From Thermoflavifilum sp. (GTDB lineage Bacteria; Bacteroidota; Bacteroidia; Chitinophagales; Chitinophagaceae): 64,000 bases of DNA. Location of the stretch: the NCBI GenBank assembly GCA_023511875.1, contig JAIMAQ010000009.1, positions 1-64,000 on the forward strand, written 5' to 3'. Positions within the stretch are counted from its first letter, which is position 1. Each line of letters begins with the position of its first letter. Shown piece after piece: positions 35,336 to 45,511 of the stretch. A model generated the notes under the pieces. The model made no database searches and was not told the origin of the DNA. It saw nothing but the letters and a program-made list of their open reading frames with translations. Position numbers and translations under genes: made by a program.

Positions 35336-37582
35336 ATGAGTTTACAACCTATATCCGTAGAATTTGATCTCGGCGATGGCCGAACCGTGCAGATTGAAAC
35401 TGGGAGATTGGCCCGCCAGGCCGATGGAGCGGTTACTGTGCGTATGGGCGATTGCATCATACTCGCCACGGCAGTAGCCAGTAAAGAACCTCGAGAAGGC
35501 CAAGACTTTTTTCCGTTGATCGTAGATTATCGAGAAAATTTTGCTGCTGCTGGCCGCATACCAGGCTCTTTTTTCAAGCGCGAGGGCAAGCTTTCCGATT
35601 ATGAAGTGCTGGTGAGCCGGCTCATTGATCGAGCACTTAGGCCTTTGTTCCCCGACGATTATTTTTGTGATGTACAGGTGCTCGTTACCCTCGTTTCTTC
35701 TGATCAAGAAGTGATGCCCGATGCCTTAGCTGGATTAGCCGCATCGGCAGCACTGGCCGTTTCGGATATACCCATTCAGGAATTAATTTCTGAAGTGCGT
35801 GTGGCTCGGGTTAACGGCGAATTTATTATCAACCCTACGCGTAGCCAGCTCACCCAAGCCGATATGGATTTTATTGTAGGTGCCACGGCCAAAAACATTC
35901 TCATGGTGGAAGGCGAAAGCAAAGAATGCCTGGAGGACGACCTTATTCAGGCTATTCAAAAAGCCCATGAGGCGATTAAAATTCAGGTTGCTGCACAGGA
36001 GGCACTCAGAGAAAAGGCAGGAGCAAAGCCCAAGCGTGATTATCCTAAGCCCCATCGTAATGAAGCTTTGCGAGAAAAAATTACCGAACTAGCCAAAGAT
36101 CGCATTTCAGCTATTGCTCATGCCAACACCACAAAAGCCGAGCGCAATGAAGCTTTTAAAAAGCTTCGAGAAGAAATCACCCAGGCTCTGGGTGAGCTTC
36201 CTGCCGAAGATCAGCCTCTTGTGGGTTACTATTTTCACGAGTTGCAACGTGAAATTGTGCGAAACATGATTTTGGATGAAGGCAGAAGGCTCGATGGACG
36301 TGGGTTAACCGATATCCGCCCGCTCGATATGCAGATAGATGTATTGCCATCCACTCATGGCTCGGCGTTGTTTACTCGAGGAGAAACGCAATCGCTCACC
36401 ACGGTTACCCTTGGTACCCCGGAAGATGAATTGTTGGTAGAAACAGCTGCACTTTCCGATTATAGCAACTTTATTTTACACTATAATTTTCCTCCCTTCT
36501 CGACAGGCGAGGTGAAAATGATGCGTGCTCCTGGCCGCCGCGAGATTGGCCATGGCAATCTCGCTATGCGCTCTCTCAAGCAAATGATGCCCAATGGTGA
36601 TTATCCTTATACCGTTCGGGTGGTATCAGATATTCTCGAATCAAATGGGTCATCGTCGATGGCTACGGTTTGCGCAGGGTCGCTAGCCTTGATGGATGCA
36701 GGTGTACCGCTGCTCAAGCATGTAGGGGGCATTGCCATGGGCTTGATTTCTCGACCATCAGATGGTAAATATGCTATTCTCACCGATATCTTAGGCGATG
36801 AAGATCATCTGGGCGATATGGATTTTAAAGTAGCAGGTACACGCGAGGGCATCTGTGGGGTGCAAATGGATATTAAAGTAGACGGATTGAGCATGGAAGT
36901 AATGCGTGAAGCTCTTGAACAGGCTCGCCAGGCTAGGCTATTTATTCTCGATGCCATGTACCAATGCATACCCCAACATCGTGATGAGCCCAAGCCTCAT
37001 GCGCCGAGAGTGGTGAAGATGTTCATTGATCGCGAATTTATTGGGGCCGTCATTGGTCCGGGTGGTAAAATCATCCAAGAAATTCAACGTGAAACAGGCA
37101 CTACCATTAGTATCGAAGAAGTAGGGGCTACTGGGGAGGTGAGTATTTTTAGCAGCGATAAGAAAAGCTTAGAGAAAGCTGTGCAATGGGTTAAAGGCAT
37201 TGTGGCTGTGCCTACCGTTGGGGAAACCTACGAGGGTGAAGTAAAGGCCGTGATGCCCTATGGTGCTTTTGTAGAATTTTTGCCTGGCCGTCAGGGCCTA
37301 CTGCATATCTCGGAAGTTTCCTGGAAACATCTCGATAGCCTCGAGGGTGTGTTAAAAGAAGGAGATAAGATTAAGGTGAAGCTCACCGGTGCCGATCCAA
37401 AAACCGGTAAATTTAAGCTTTCCCGCAAAGCCCTATTGCCCAGGCCTGAAGGCTATCATCAGCCGTCAGTAAATGCGTCCAATCGAGGACCGCGAAGTGG
37501 GCGGCCGCATTCTCGCCAAGGCACGCCGCACGTGCGACATCCCAGGGGCCCTGCACACCCTGACCAAGAACCCGAAGCATAA
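35336..37582 (+). CDS. pnp: Polyribonucleotide nucleotidyltransferase (PNPase)
   Basis: 748-residue phosphorolytic 3'-5' exoribonuclease, working as a trimer in RNA decay. Two RNase PH domains are present: the first at about residues 1-220 (TGRLARQADGAVTVRMGDCIILATAVAS) and the second near 310-540 (DIRPLDMQIDVLPSTHGSALFTRGETQSLTTVTLGTP), with the GDEDHLGDMDFKVAGT catalytic segment. A KH domain (REFIGAVIGPGGKIIQEIQRE) and an S1 domain (GETYEGEVKAVMPYGAFVEFLPGRQGLLHIS) follow. The last 40 residues are a low-complexity Arg/Pro/His tail. The length is as expected. The start ATG at 35336 follows the terminator hairpin by 26 bp. Confidence 0.98.
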   Translation: MSLQPISVEFDLGDGRTVQIETGRLARQADGAVTVRMGDCIILATAVASKEPREGQDFFPLIVDYRENFAAAGRIPGSFFKREGKLSDYEVLVSRLIDRALRPLFPDDYFCDVQVLVTLVSSDQEVMPDALAGLAASAALAVSDIPIQELISEVRVARVNGEFIINPTRSQLTQADMDFIVGATAKNILMVEGESKECLEDDLIQAIQKAHEAIKIQVAAQEALREKAGAKPKRDYPKPHRNEALREKITELAKDRISAIAHANTTKAERNEAFKKLREEITQALGELPAEDQPLVGYYFHELQREIVRNMILDEGRRLDGRGLTDIRPLDMQIDVLPSTHGSALFTRGETQSLTTVTLGTPEDELLVETAALSDYSNFILHYNFPPFSTGEVKMMRAPGRREIGHGNLAMRSLKQMMPNGDYPYTVRVVSDILESNGSSSMATVCAGSLALMDAGVPLLKHVGGIAMGLISRPSDGKYAILTDILGDEDHLGDMDFKVAGTREGICGVQMDIKVDGLSMEVMREALEQARQARLFILDAMYQCIPQHRDEPKPHAPRVVKMFIDREFIGAVIGPGGKIIQEIQRETGTTISIEEVGATGEVSIFSSDKKSLEKAVQWVKGIVAVPTVGETYEGEVKAVMPYGAFVEFLPGRQGLLHISEVSWKHLDSLEGVLKEGDKIKVKLTGADPKTGKFKLSRKALLPRPEGYHQPSVNASNRGPRSGRPHSRQGTPHVRHPRGPAHPDQEPEA

Positions 37583-37669
37583 CCTGCTGTGGCTAATATT
37601 ATATGTTAATCAAAGAAGGTAAACGCTTTTCTTGCCTTTCGGGTATATTTGTATAGTGCATTCCAGCTT

Positions 37670-38332
37670 ATGTCGGAACTGATGCTCATCATATTGGCTT
37701 ATCTAATAGGCTCTGTGTCTAATGCCGTATGGATTGGCAAGCGTTTTTTTCATATGGATATTCGAGAATACGGTAGCGGCAATGCCGGAGCCACGAATAC
37801 TTTTCGGGTATTGGGGCCTAAAGTAGGTACAATAGTATTGGTGCTCGATATGGTGAAAGGAGTTATTGCCGTGGAGCTAGCTTATCTCATTCCTTACTAT
37901 GCCCAACCCGGGCATGCCGCACAACTGATGAACTTTCAGCTAGCGCTTGGATTGGCAGCAGTGCTGGGGCATATTTTTCCTATTTGGGCTGATTTTCGCG
38001 GGGGAAAGGGGGTGGCAACATTGTTTGGAATGGTATTGGCCATACAACCCATGGTGGCACTTATTTGCGTAGGAGTATTTGCCCTGGTTTTGTTGCTCAC
38101 TCATTATGTATCGTTGAGTTCTATATTGGCGGCAATTGCCTTTCCGATATTGATTTTATTTGTCTTCAAAGCACATCAGCTCATCTATCAGCTGTTTGCC
38201 ATAGCCATTGCCTTGTTGGTGGTGATTACCCATCAAAAAAACATTCAGCGGCTGCTCAACGGAAGGGAAAACCGAGTCTCCTTCTTTCGCAAACGTAAGC
38301 ATCGCCCTACAGATCAAGAAAATAAACACTAA
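37670..38332 (+). CDS. plsY: Glycerol-3-phosphate acyltransferase PlsY
   Basis: Inner-membrane enzyme that transfers an acyl group from acyl-phosphate to glycerol-3-phosphate, the first step in phospholipid synthesis. 220 residues from the ATG at 37670 (an in-frame TTG lies at 37649) with five or more hydrophobic segments. The three family motifs are visible: GSGNAGATNTFRVLG near residue 40, GHIFPIWADFRGGKGVATLFG near residue 115, and the later THYVSLSSILAAI. A -7-like TATATTTG (37644-37651) lies just before the start. Confidence 0.96.
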   Translation: MSELMLIILAYLIGSVSNAVWIGKRFFHMDIREYGSGNAGATNTFRVLGPKVGTIVLVLDMVKGVIAVELAYLIPYYAQPGHAAQLMNFQLALGLAAVLGHIFPIWADFRGGKGVATLFGMVLAIQPMVALICVGVFALVLLLTHYVSLSSILAAIAFPILILFVFKAHQLIYQLFAIAIALLVVITHQKNIQRLLNGRENRVSFFRKRKHRPTDQENKH

Positions 38333-38380
38333 AATCGGTATTGTGTTTGGTATATTCGTGGTGAAACAAATCCCTTTACT

Positions 38381-39202
38381 ATGCGAAGCCATCGGTTGAA
38401 TTTCATGATGGGAATCTTGGTAATCTTGGCAATAGGCCTTATAGAGAGTTGTTCACAAGTGCCTATCACTGGGCGTACACAGCTGCATCTAGTACCTGAG
38501 AGTTCATTAGATCAGATGGCGCTTACTGAATACCGAAGTTTTCTTTCGCAAAATAAGGTGGTACCAGCCAGTTCACCGCAGGCAGAGATGGTGCAGCGTG
38601 TGGGAGAGCGGTTGGCAAAAGCCATCACCCTATATCTTACCCAACATGGGTATGGCGATAGGGTAGCCAATTACCATTGGGAATTTCATTTGGTAGACAA
38701 CAAAGAAGCCAATGCCTGGTGTATGCCAGGAGGTAAAGTAGTCGTATACACGGGCATTTTGCCTTATACCCGTGATGAAAACGGGCTAGCCGTGGTCATG
38801 GGTCATGAAATTGCTCATGCTATTGCTCAACACGGGGCCGAGCGCATGTCGGAACAGTTATTACAACAGGCCGGCGGGCAAGCATTGGCTATTTTTATGC
38901 AGGAGAAACCACAGGCCACCCGCGATGCCTTTCTCCAGGCCTATGATATCGGTACTACTGTAGGTGCTGTATTACCTCATTCTCGTAAGCAAGAATCAGA
39001 AGCCGATCATTTAGGATTAATCTTCATGGCACTTGCGGGTTATGATCCACATGCCGCACTCGATTTCTGGCAACGCATGTCGCAGGCAGGTACTGCGCAA
39101 ATTCCTACTTTTCTCAGTGACCATCCCAGTGATGCACAACGCATCGCAAACATCAAAAAATGGATTCCCGAGGCTATGAAATATTATCATCAACGACCCT
39201 GA
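38381..39202 (+). CDS. M48-family metalloprotease lipoprotein
   Basis: 273-residue periplasm-facing zinc peptidase. Signal peptide with the lipobox ESC (IGLIESCSQVPITGRTQL), so it is probably anchored in a membrane. The zinc motif is HEIAHAIAQHGAER, with the third ligand Glu in RKQESEADHLG. The CMPGGKVVVYTGIL strand is typical of the Oma1/LoiP/BepA group. Such enzymes handle outer-membrane protein quality control; a specific substrate cannot be named. No TPR region is present after the protease domain, so it is closer to LoiP/YggG than BepA. It is convergent with the cupredoxin gene with 16 bp between stops. Confidence 0.93.
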   Translation: MRSHRLNFMMGILVILAIGLIESCSQVPITGRTQLHLVPESSLDQMALTEYRSFLSQNKVVPASSPQAEMVQRVGERLAKAITLYLTQHGYGDRVANYHWEFHLVDNKEANAWCMPGGKVVVYTGILPYTRDENGLAVVMGHEIAHAIAQHGAERMSEQLLQQAGGQALAIFMQEKPQATRDAFLQAYDIGTTVGAVLPHSRKQESEADHLGLIFMALAGYDPHAALDFWQRMSQAGTAQIPTFLSDHPSDAQRIANIKKWIPEAMKYYHQRP

Positions 39203-39218
39203 TCCTCTTTTCAGTTGT

Positions 39219-39590
39219 TTATTGCACGGTGATGGTGCCTTTCATATTCGTATGAATCGAACAGTGATAATGGTAAGTACCTGTGTCATTAAAAGTATAG
39301 GAATAAGTTTTACCAGAAGTGAGATTTCCACTATCAAATTTCCCATTGTCGTCGGTTACCGTGTGGGTAACAGGATCATTATTGGTCCATTTCACGGTAG
39401 TGCCTTTGGTTACGGTGAGGCTAGCGGGAGAAAAGGCATATCCGTAGATGCTTATGGTATTACCTGTACTGCCTCCTGGCGGGGTTCCTCCTCCTGGGGT
39501 GCCGTAATTGTAACTATTAGAGGATTTGCTGCAAGAGGTCCATATCGTGCAGACGCTTCCGATGAGCAGCACATAAAGAAGATATCTCAT
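39219..39590 (-). CDS. Cupredoxin-domain lipoprotein (plastocyanin/azurin-like)
   Basis: 123 residues. Lipoprotein signal peptide with the lipobox TSC (Cys20), a Gly/Pro/Ser/Asn linker (about residues 22-42), and a cupredoxin domain at about 43-123. Candidate type I copper ligands are His in DPVTHTVTDD, then Cys, His and Met in YHYHCSIHTNMKGTI, the usual C-x-x-H-x-x-M spacing. A role as a periplasmic electron carrier or copper-binding protein is inferred. It is convergent with the M48 protease and lies next to the YebC-family gene on the same strand. Confidence 0.9.
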   Translation of the reverse strand: MRYLLYVLLIGSVCTIWTSCSKSSNSYNYGTPGGGTPPGGSTGNTISIYGYAFSPASLTVTKGTTVKWTNNDPVTHTVTDDNGKFDSGNLTSGKTYSYTFNDTGTYHYHCSIHTNMKGTITVQ

Positions 39591-39647
39591 GGCGTAAAGG
39601 TTTTATTCCAATAATACGTCATGAAGAACTCAAAGGTTGCCTTGTAG

Positions 39648-40361
39648 TCAGACGAGATTATGATAGACGTGTTGCACGTCGTCGTCTTGCTCGAGTTTAT
39701 CTATTAGTTCCAAAACCTGTTGGGCTTGTTGTTCGGGCAGCTCTACCACTGAAGTAGGGATGTAGATGAGTTGAGATTGTATGACGGGAATGGCTTTTTG
39801 TTCTAAAAATTCACTCATTCGCCCAAAGTCGTGAAAAGCTGTGCGTATGATGAGTTGGCCTTCCTCATTTTCGCCAAAATCTTCCATACCGTAATCGATG
39901 AGTTCCAATTCTACTTCATCTAGATCTTGCACCTTTTCTTTTTCGATCACAAATTCGCCCATACGTTTAAATAGAAATGCCACTGATCCGCTGGTAGCCA
40001 GGCTTCCCCCACTTCGGTTAAAGTGCATACGCAAGTTGGCTACTGTGCGTGTGGGGTTGTCGGTAGCCGTTTCCACCAGCACCGCTACTCCATATGGGGC
40101 GTAGCCTTCATAGATGAGTTCCTCATAAGCCGATTTCTCTTTGTCCATTGCCCGTTTGATAGCCGCTTCAATACGGTCTTTGGGCATGTTCACGCTCTTG
40201 GCATTTTGAATGATGCGGCGTAGGGTGGGATTGTTTTCTGGATCAGGCCCTCCTTGCTTAACGGCAATTTCAATTTCCTTGCCCAAGCGTGTAAACTGCT
40301 TAGCCATCCGGTCCCACCGGGCAAACATTTTAGCTTTCCGAACTTCGAATATCCTTCCCAT
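39648..40361 (-). CDS. yebC: YebC/PmpR-family (TACO1-like) protein
   Basis: 237-residue conserved protein of the YebC family, members of which bind DNA as regulators and, in more recent work, relieve ribosome stalling on proline stretches. Characteristic segments: N-terminal KAKMFARWDRMAKQFTRLGKEI, NPTLRRIIQNAKSVNMPKDRIEAAIKRA, EELIYEGYAPYGVAVLVETATDN and FNRSGGSLATSGSVAFLF. The N-terminus (MGRIFEVRKAKMF) is the version common in Bacteroidota. It lies 25 bp upstream of nothing on its own strand except the cupredoxin gene (57 bp), and follows the permease gene, so these three minus-strand genes could be co-transcribed. Confidence 0.96.
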   Translation of the reverse strand: MGRIFEVRKAKMFARWDRMAKQFTRLGKEIEIAVKQGGPDPENNPTLRRIIQNAKSVNMPKDRIEAAIKRAMDKEKSAYEELIYEGYAPYGVAVLVETATDNPTRTVANLRMHFNRSGGSLATSGSVAFLFKRMGEFVIEKEKVQDLDEVELELIDYGMEDFGENEEGQLIIRTAFHDFGRMSEFLEQKAIPVIQSQLIYIPTSVVELPEQQAQQVLELIDKLEQDDDVQHVYHNLV

Positions 40362-40386
40362 GGATGATGCAATATCCTTTCCGTGT

Positions 40387-42051
40387 TTAGCTGATTTTTT
40401 CTTTTATTGCTACTTTTTGTTTATTTTTTTGGATGCTGCGTAGCAATTGGATGAGTGCAAAAATACATACAGCAATTTGAATCAGTGCCACGGTGAACAC
40501 CCAATTTTCAGGAGAGTACAACGACATGATCAGCAAAACAATCGTAACTAAAGCCAAAGGCAAAGCTTCAATCACAAAATATCGCTTGGGCCGCGTATCT
40601 AGGTCGTGCACTACATGACTGTTGTGTTGGCTATATAAGTAAAAAACATCTAATCCAATAGCCATCCAGATGATTAGCCGTAGCCAGGTATCGAAAGGCA
40701 GAGTGAGCATGACCAAAAAGGGAAATAAGATTCCTAAGAAAGGCACTATGGGGTAGCCTGGTGTTTTAAAAGGACGATGTAAGTCGGGCTTGGTTCTTCG
40801 CAGAATTAAAATTCCTGCCGATACAATGGTAAAGGCCAGCAAGGTACCTATCGAAACCAATTCACCCAATAGCCCAATAGGAAATAGCCCGGAAACGATC
40901 ATGGCTACAAGACCAGTGACAATTGTGGTGATATAAGGTGTGCGGAAGCGGGGATGTAGCTTGCTGAAAGCTTGAGGAAGCAAGCCATCATTGGCCATAG
41001 AATAAAAAATACGCGGCTGCCCCATGAGCATCACCAAGATCACGGAGCTTAGCCCAGCAATAGCCCCGATCTTAACGGGGAAACGCAGCCAGAAAAGATC
41101 AGGGCCTGCAGCATTTACGGCTACGGCCACTGGGTCGGCTACATTCAGCTCCTTATAATTTACCATGCCCGTCATCACAAATCCCATAGCAATGTAGAGT
41201 ATGGTACAAATAAGTAATGAGCCTAAGATGCCCCAGGGCATATCTTTTTGTGGATTTTTTGCTTCTTGAGCGGCCGTGGATACGGCATCGAAGCCAATAT
41301 ATGCAAAAAAGATCACCCCGGCAGCCCTAAACACACCGCTCCACCCAAAAATTCCCCAGTTACCTTGGTTTTCAGGGATAAAAGGATGATAATTTTCTGG
41401 AACGATATAATGGATACCGAATCCGATAACCAGGAAAATCACCAACAGCTTGACCAACACGATAATATTATTGAATCGGGCCGATTCTTTAATGCCAATC
41501 ACCAAAAGTGTAGTCATCAAGGCAATGACAAACATAGCAGGTAAGTTCAGGAAAGCTCCTGAGGCCGTGAGCTGGTGCGAAGCGGGATCGTATACCAAAG
41601 GAGCATTTGACAGATAAGGTGGAATCACTATACCAATGTCTTTCAAAAAACTGGTTACATAACCCGACCATCCTACGGCTACGGTGGAAGCGCCGAACAA
41701 GTATTCGAGAATCAGGTCCCAACCTATCACCCAGGCAATAAATTCTCCCAGGGTGGCATAAGCATAAGTATACGCAGAACCGGCAATAGGAATCATAGAA
41801 GCAAATTCTGCATAACACAATCCAGCAAATCCGCAAGCAATAGCCGCAATCACAAAAGAAATCACCACACCTGGACCCGCATATTGGGCTGCAGCCTGGC
41901 CAGTGAGCACGAAGATACCTGCTCCAATGATGGCGCCGATGCCTAAGGCTACTAAATTGGTACGGGTAAGTGCACGTTTTAACCCTTTTTCAGTTTCTGC
42001 TGCTTCAGCAAAGAGTTTTTGTAGTGGTTTCGTAATAAACAATCGGCTCAT
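40387..42051 (-). CDS. Amino acid permease (APC superfamily, CAT-like)
   Basis: 554-residue inner-membrane transporter with about twelve to fourteen hydrophobic segments. Conserved APC segments: [25 protein letters not shown] in the first helix, [40 protein letters not shown], and [26 protein letters not shown]. These match the cationic amino-acid transporter-like branch (YfnA/CAT family). The specific amino acid is not predictable. It lies between gcvP (upstream, 92 bp) and yebC on the same strand. Confidence 0.94.
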   Translation of the reverse strand: MSRLFITKPLQKLFAEAAETEKGLKRALTRTNLVALGIGAIIGAGIFVLTGQAAAQYAGPGVVISFVIAAIACGFAGLCYAEFASMIPIAGSAYTYAYATLGEFIAWVIGWDLILEYLFGASTVAVGWSGYVTSFLKDIGIVIPPYLSNAPLVYDPASHQLTASGAFLNLPAMFVIALMTTLLVIGIKESARFNNIIVLVKLLVIFLVIGFGIHYIVPENYHPFIPENQGNWGIFGWSGVFRAAGVIFFAYIGFDAVSTAAQEAKNPQKDMPWGILGSLLICTILYIAMGFVMTGMVNYKELNVADPVAVAVNAAGPDLFWLRFPVKIGAIAGLSSVILVMLMGQPRIFYSMANDGLLPQAFSKLHPRFRTPYITTIVTGLVAMIVSGLFPIGLLGELVSIGTLLAFTIVSAGILILRRTKPDLHRPFKTPGYPIVPFLGILFPFLVMLTLPFDTWLRLIIWMAIGLDVFYLYSQHNSHVVHDLDTRPKRYFVIEALPLALVTIVLLIMSLYSPENWVFTVALIQIAVCIFALIQLLRSIQKNKQKVAIKEKIS

Positions 42052-42143
42052 AGTAGTGTTTTAAGACCAAAAAATAACTGTGTCATCAAAAAGTCATTGC
42101 CAAATATAAAACCTTCATCTCAAAACCTGCTGATTTTTCATGC

Positions 42144-45056
42144 CTATTGTTTTTGTTCTTGATCGGCATAGGCACTGATAGGCTGACAGGTACAGATTAG
42201 ATGGCGATCGCCTAAAGTTTGGTTGATGCGGCTCACAGGTGGCCAATATTTATTTTCCTGAACAAAGGGAAGTGGATAGGCAGCAGTTTCTCGCGAATAT
42301 AGATGCTGCCATTGGTTGGCCACGACCATTTGATGGGTGTGGGGAGCATTCTTTAGTGGATTGTCTTGACGATCCATTTTCCCTTCAATAATGTCTTGTA
42401 TTTCTTCATAAATTTTCAATAGCGCATCACAAAAGCGATCCATCTCATCGACGTCCTCACTCTCGGTGGGCTCAATCATCATTGTACCAGGCACTGGGAA
42501 ACTAATGGTGGGTGCATGAAAGCCAAAATCCATGAGTCGCTTAGCTACGTCTTCTACTTCCACACCAGCTGTTTGTCGAAAGGGGCGTAGGTCGATGATG
42601 AATTCATGTCCACAGGTATGGTGTTGCCCAGTGAAAAGCACTGGAAATGCTTTTTCTAGTCTGGCTTTCATATAGTTGGCATGTAAAATAGCATGCTCGC
42701 TAACTTGTTTGAGGCCTTTGGATCCTAACAGGCGGATGTAGGCATAACTAATGATCAAAATTGACGGCGAGCCATATGGTGCTGCACTAACGGCATGAAA
42801 TCTTTCGGCACTATTGCCATTGCCCTGCCGATAGCTTGGTTGGTGAAACAACCAGTGATCGGGTAGGTAAGGGGCAAGAAATTGTTTAGCACAGATGGGT
42901 CCCATGCCGGGGCCACCTCCCCCATGAGGAATAGCAAAGGTCTTGTGCAGATTGAGGTGGCAAATATCGGCCCCAATAGCAGCTGGCGAGGTGAGGCCAA
43001 TCTGTGCATTCATGTTGGCCCCATCTAGATATACCAATCCTCCACAATCATGTACAATTTCGCAAAGGGTACGGATATGTTCTTCGAAGATACCATAGGT
43101 ACTAGGATAGGTGATCATGGCACCGGCCAGTTGATCGCGATATTGCTCGGCTTTTTGGCGAAAATCAATGAGGTCGATGTATCCATTTTCGGTGGTTTTT
43201 ACCGTCACTACTTGCATGCCAGCCATCACAGCACTGGCGGGATTAGTACCATGTGCTGAAAGCGGTATCAGCATGATTCGGCGATGCGATTGGTTGTGAG
43301 CGGCAAAATATCGGCGAATGGTAAGTAGCCCAGTATATTCACCTTGTGCTCCACTATTAGGCTGAAAGCTGCATGCATCGAACCCTGTAATTTGGCAAAG
43401 ATACTCGCTCAGTCGTTTAATCAATTCTTGATAGCCACGGGTTTGGCTTGCAGGGGCAAAAGGATGTATCTGGCTCCAATGCTGCCAGCTGAGGGGGAGC
43501 ATCTCAACAGCAGCATTCAGCTTCATCGTACAGCTGCCCAGAGGTATCATACTTCTGGTGAGCGAGATATCTTTAGCGGCTAATGCATGCATGTAACGCA
43601 TCAGCCGGGACTCAGTATGGTATTGATGAAAAACTGGATGAGTAAGAAAGGCAGAGCTACGTTGTAAAGCAGCTGGAATATGTGAAAAAAATTCGTCTTC
43701 AGAAAGGATAAACTGCGATCTATCTTGCCCTTTCAATAAGGCAAAAACATGTAAGATATCGAGCACATCGGAAGTTGTGGTGGTTTCATCTAAGGAAATA
43801 CCGATATGATGCGGATCGGGATAGCGAAAGTTCATCTGATAGCTTTCGGCTAATTCTCGAACCGCTTCTTGCTGATCAGTTGGAATCCACAGTGTATCGA
43901 AGAAATGATGGTGCTTGCAGGCAATACCCAGCTCGGAAAGCCCTTGATATAAGGCTACAGTGAGTTGATGTACTCGGCGGGCTATTTTTTTTAACCCATC
44001 GGGGCCATGATACACGGCGTACATAGCTGCCATATTGGCCAGCAAGGCCTGTGCCGTACAGATGTTGGAGGTGGCTTTTTCTCGCTTGATGTGCTGTTCG
44101 CGGGTTTGCAAGGCCATGCGTAGAGCACGGTTGCCTTGACTATCTACACTTACTCCAATGATGCGCCCTGGAATGTATCGTTTGAAGATTTCTTTAGCCG
44201 AAAAAAAAGCTGCATGTGGTCCTCCAAAACCTAAAGGCACTCCAAAACGTTGGGTAGAACCAACGGCTACATCGGCATCCATTTCGCCGGGAGGTACCAG
44301 CAAGGTCAGGGCTAAGAGATCGGTAGCCATTACCACATACCCACCAGCGGCGTGGACATGTTTAATGAAATCGCGATAATCCTGAACGGCCCCTTCATTG
44401 TCGGGATATTGGACAATGGCTCCGAAAAAATGCTCATCTATAACAGCCTCTTGCCAGTTGCCTACCACACAGGTAATATCGAGGGGTTCAGCTCGTGTAA
44501 GCAAAACATCGATGGTTTGTGGAAATAAGCGATTATCTATAAAAAAATATTGCCTGCTTGTGCCTTCTTGCTGGGAGAAACGATGCAGCATCAGCATGGC
44601 TTCGGCAGCAGCCGTGCTTTCATCGAGCAAAGAGGCGTTGGCAATAGGAAGAGCAGTTAGGTCGGCTACCATGGTTTGAAAATTCAACAGGCTTTCCAAC
44701 CGGCCCTGTGAAATCTCAGCCTGATAAGGAGTATACGGAGTATACCAATCGGGATTTTCGAATAAGTTGCGTTGGATAACTGCAGGCGTGTGGGTACCAT
44801 AGTAGCCCTGGCCAATGAAGTTGCGAAATACCTGGTTTTGCAGAGATAAAGCTTTCAGCTCAGCCAATAGCTCCTGTTCGCTAATGGCAGGAGGTAAGTT
44901 TAATGGCTCATGCAAACGTATGTTTTCTGGAATGGTACGATCGATCAGCTCATCGAGGCTGTTTAAGCCCAAGCGGTGTAAAAGAGCTGCTGTTTGTCCA
45001 TAGCTTCCAATATGCCGACTTACAAATGAGGCATCATCTAATGAAGAATTGTTCAT
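42144..45056 (-). CDS. gcvP: Glycine dehydrogenase (aminomethyl-transferring), P protein of the glycine cleavage system
   Basis: PLP enzyme that decarboxylates glycine and passes the aminomethyl group to the lipoyl arm of GcvH. About 970 residues, the full-length single-chain form with two homologous halves. The PLP-lysine segment is in HLNLHKTFAIPHGGGGPGMG in the second half, with the glycine-rich loop directly after. The first half has ASLLDESTAAAEAM and GFGGPHAAFFSAK. The start at 45056 (MNNSSLDDASFVSRHIG) is preferred over 45068. gcvT and gcvH are not adjacent. No glycine riboswitch was recognised upstream. Confidence 0.97.
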   Translation of the reverse strand: MNNSSLDDASFVSRHIGSYGQTAALLHRLGLNSLDELIDRTIPENIRLHEPLNLPPAISEQELLAELKALSLQNQVFRNFIGQGYYGTHTPAVIQRNLFENPDWYTPYTPYQAEISQGRLESLLNFQTMVADLTALPIANASLLDESTAAAEAMLMLHRFSQQEGTSRQYFFIDNRLFPQTIDVLLTRAEPLDITCVVGNWQEAVIDEHFFGAIVQYPDNEGAVQDYRDFIKHVHAAGGYVVMATDLLALTLLVPPGEMDADVAVGSTQRFGVPLGFGGPHAAFFSAKEIFKRYIPGRIIGVSVDSQGNRALRMALQTREQHIKREKATSNICTAQALLANMAAMYAVYHGPDGLKKIARRVHQLTVALYQGLSELGIACKHHHFFDTLWIPTDQQEAVRELAESYQMNFRYPDPHHIGISLDETTTTSDVLDILHVFALLKGQDRSQFILSEDEFFSHIPAALQRSSAFLTHPVFHQYHTESRLMRYMHALAAKDISLTRSMIPLGSCTMKLNAAVEMLPLSWQHWSQIHPFAPASQTRGYQELIKRLSEYLCQITGFDACSFQPNSGAQGEYTGLLTIRRYFAAHNQSHRRIMLIPLSAHGTNPASAVMAGMQVVTVKTTENGYIDLIDFRQKAEQYRDQLAGAMITYPSTYGIFEEHIRTLCEIVHDCGGLVYLDGANMNAQIGLTSPAAIGADICHLNLHKTFAIPHGGGGPGMGPICAKQFLAPYLPDHWLFHQPSYRQGNGNSAERFHAVSAAPYGSPSILIISYAYIRLLGSKGLKQVSEHAILHANYMKARLEKAFPVLFTGQHHTCGHEFIIDLRPFRQTAGVEVEDVAKRLMDFGFHAPTISFPVPGTMMIEPTESEDVDEMDRFCDALLKIYEEIQDIIEGKMDRQDNPLKNAPHTHQMVVANQWQHLYSRETAAYPLPFVQENKYWPPVSRINQTLGDRHLICTCQPISAYADQEQKQ

Positions 45057-45179
45057 AAAGTTGACCACTAATGTGTTTAAACACGCAAATTTAGGATAGT
45101 CTGTCTGTAAAAATGCGCCGATGTTTCAGAAATAATGTGATCTCCATCCAGATTGTTTCACGAGTTTAATGGCAAAGGG

Positions 45180-45210
45180 TTGGATTTTTACAGAGGAACG
45201 ACTATCTTTC
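45180..45210 (+). promoter_or_regulatory. Probable promoter of the GlsB-type gene
   Basis: TTG (45180-45182), 20 bp, then TATCTTTC (45203-45210), a near match to TTG/TAnnTTTG. The ATG is 17 bp downstream. Confidence 0.45.
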
Positions 45211-45226
45211 TCAAATAATTTATTTT

Positions 45227-45508
45227 ATGACCATCGGCGGTTTTCTCATTTTATTGCTCATTGCAGCCATTTGCGGCGCTATAGGGCAGAGTTTAGCAGG
45301 ATATAATCTTGGGGGTTGTTTGGTTTCCTTGATTGTGGGGCTAATTGGGGCATATATTGGCACCGTGCTGGCCTCACGGCTCCATTTCCCGTTGTTGTTG
45401 GCGATTCGTATTCAGGGTGAAACCTTTCCTGTGGTTTGGGCTGTGCTGGGTTCAGCCATATTTACTTTTGTGGTGGCTCTTTTGCGTGGCCTTATTCGTA
45501 AAGCTTAA
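45227..45508 (+). CDS. GlsB/YeaQ/YmgE-type small membrane protein
   Basis: 93-residue inner-membrane protein with three hydrophobic segments. The first is GFLILLLIAAICGAIGQSLAGY with the Gly-rich pattern of the transglycosylase-associated (GlsB/YeaQ/YmgE) family; the second is GGCLVSLIVGLIGAYIGTVLA. A variable loop and a last helix (VVWAVLGSAIFTFVVALLRGLI) complete it. Family members are often stress-induced, but the function is not known. It starts a plus-strand group (3-nt gap to the next gene), suggesting co-transcription with the oxidoreductase. Confidence 0.88.
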   Translation: MTIGGFLILLLIAAICGAIGQSLAGYNLGGCLVSLIVGLIGAYIGTVLASRLHFPLLLAIRIQGETFPVVWAVLGSAIFTFVVALLRGLIRKA

Positions 45509-45511
45509 ATT

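Noticed and set aside
45154-45169. TGTTTCACG-like half of a parS site upstream of the GlsB-type gene
   Set aside because: Only the first half agrees with the canonical 16-bp parS (about 11 of 16 bases), so it is not a credible ParB site.
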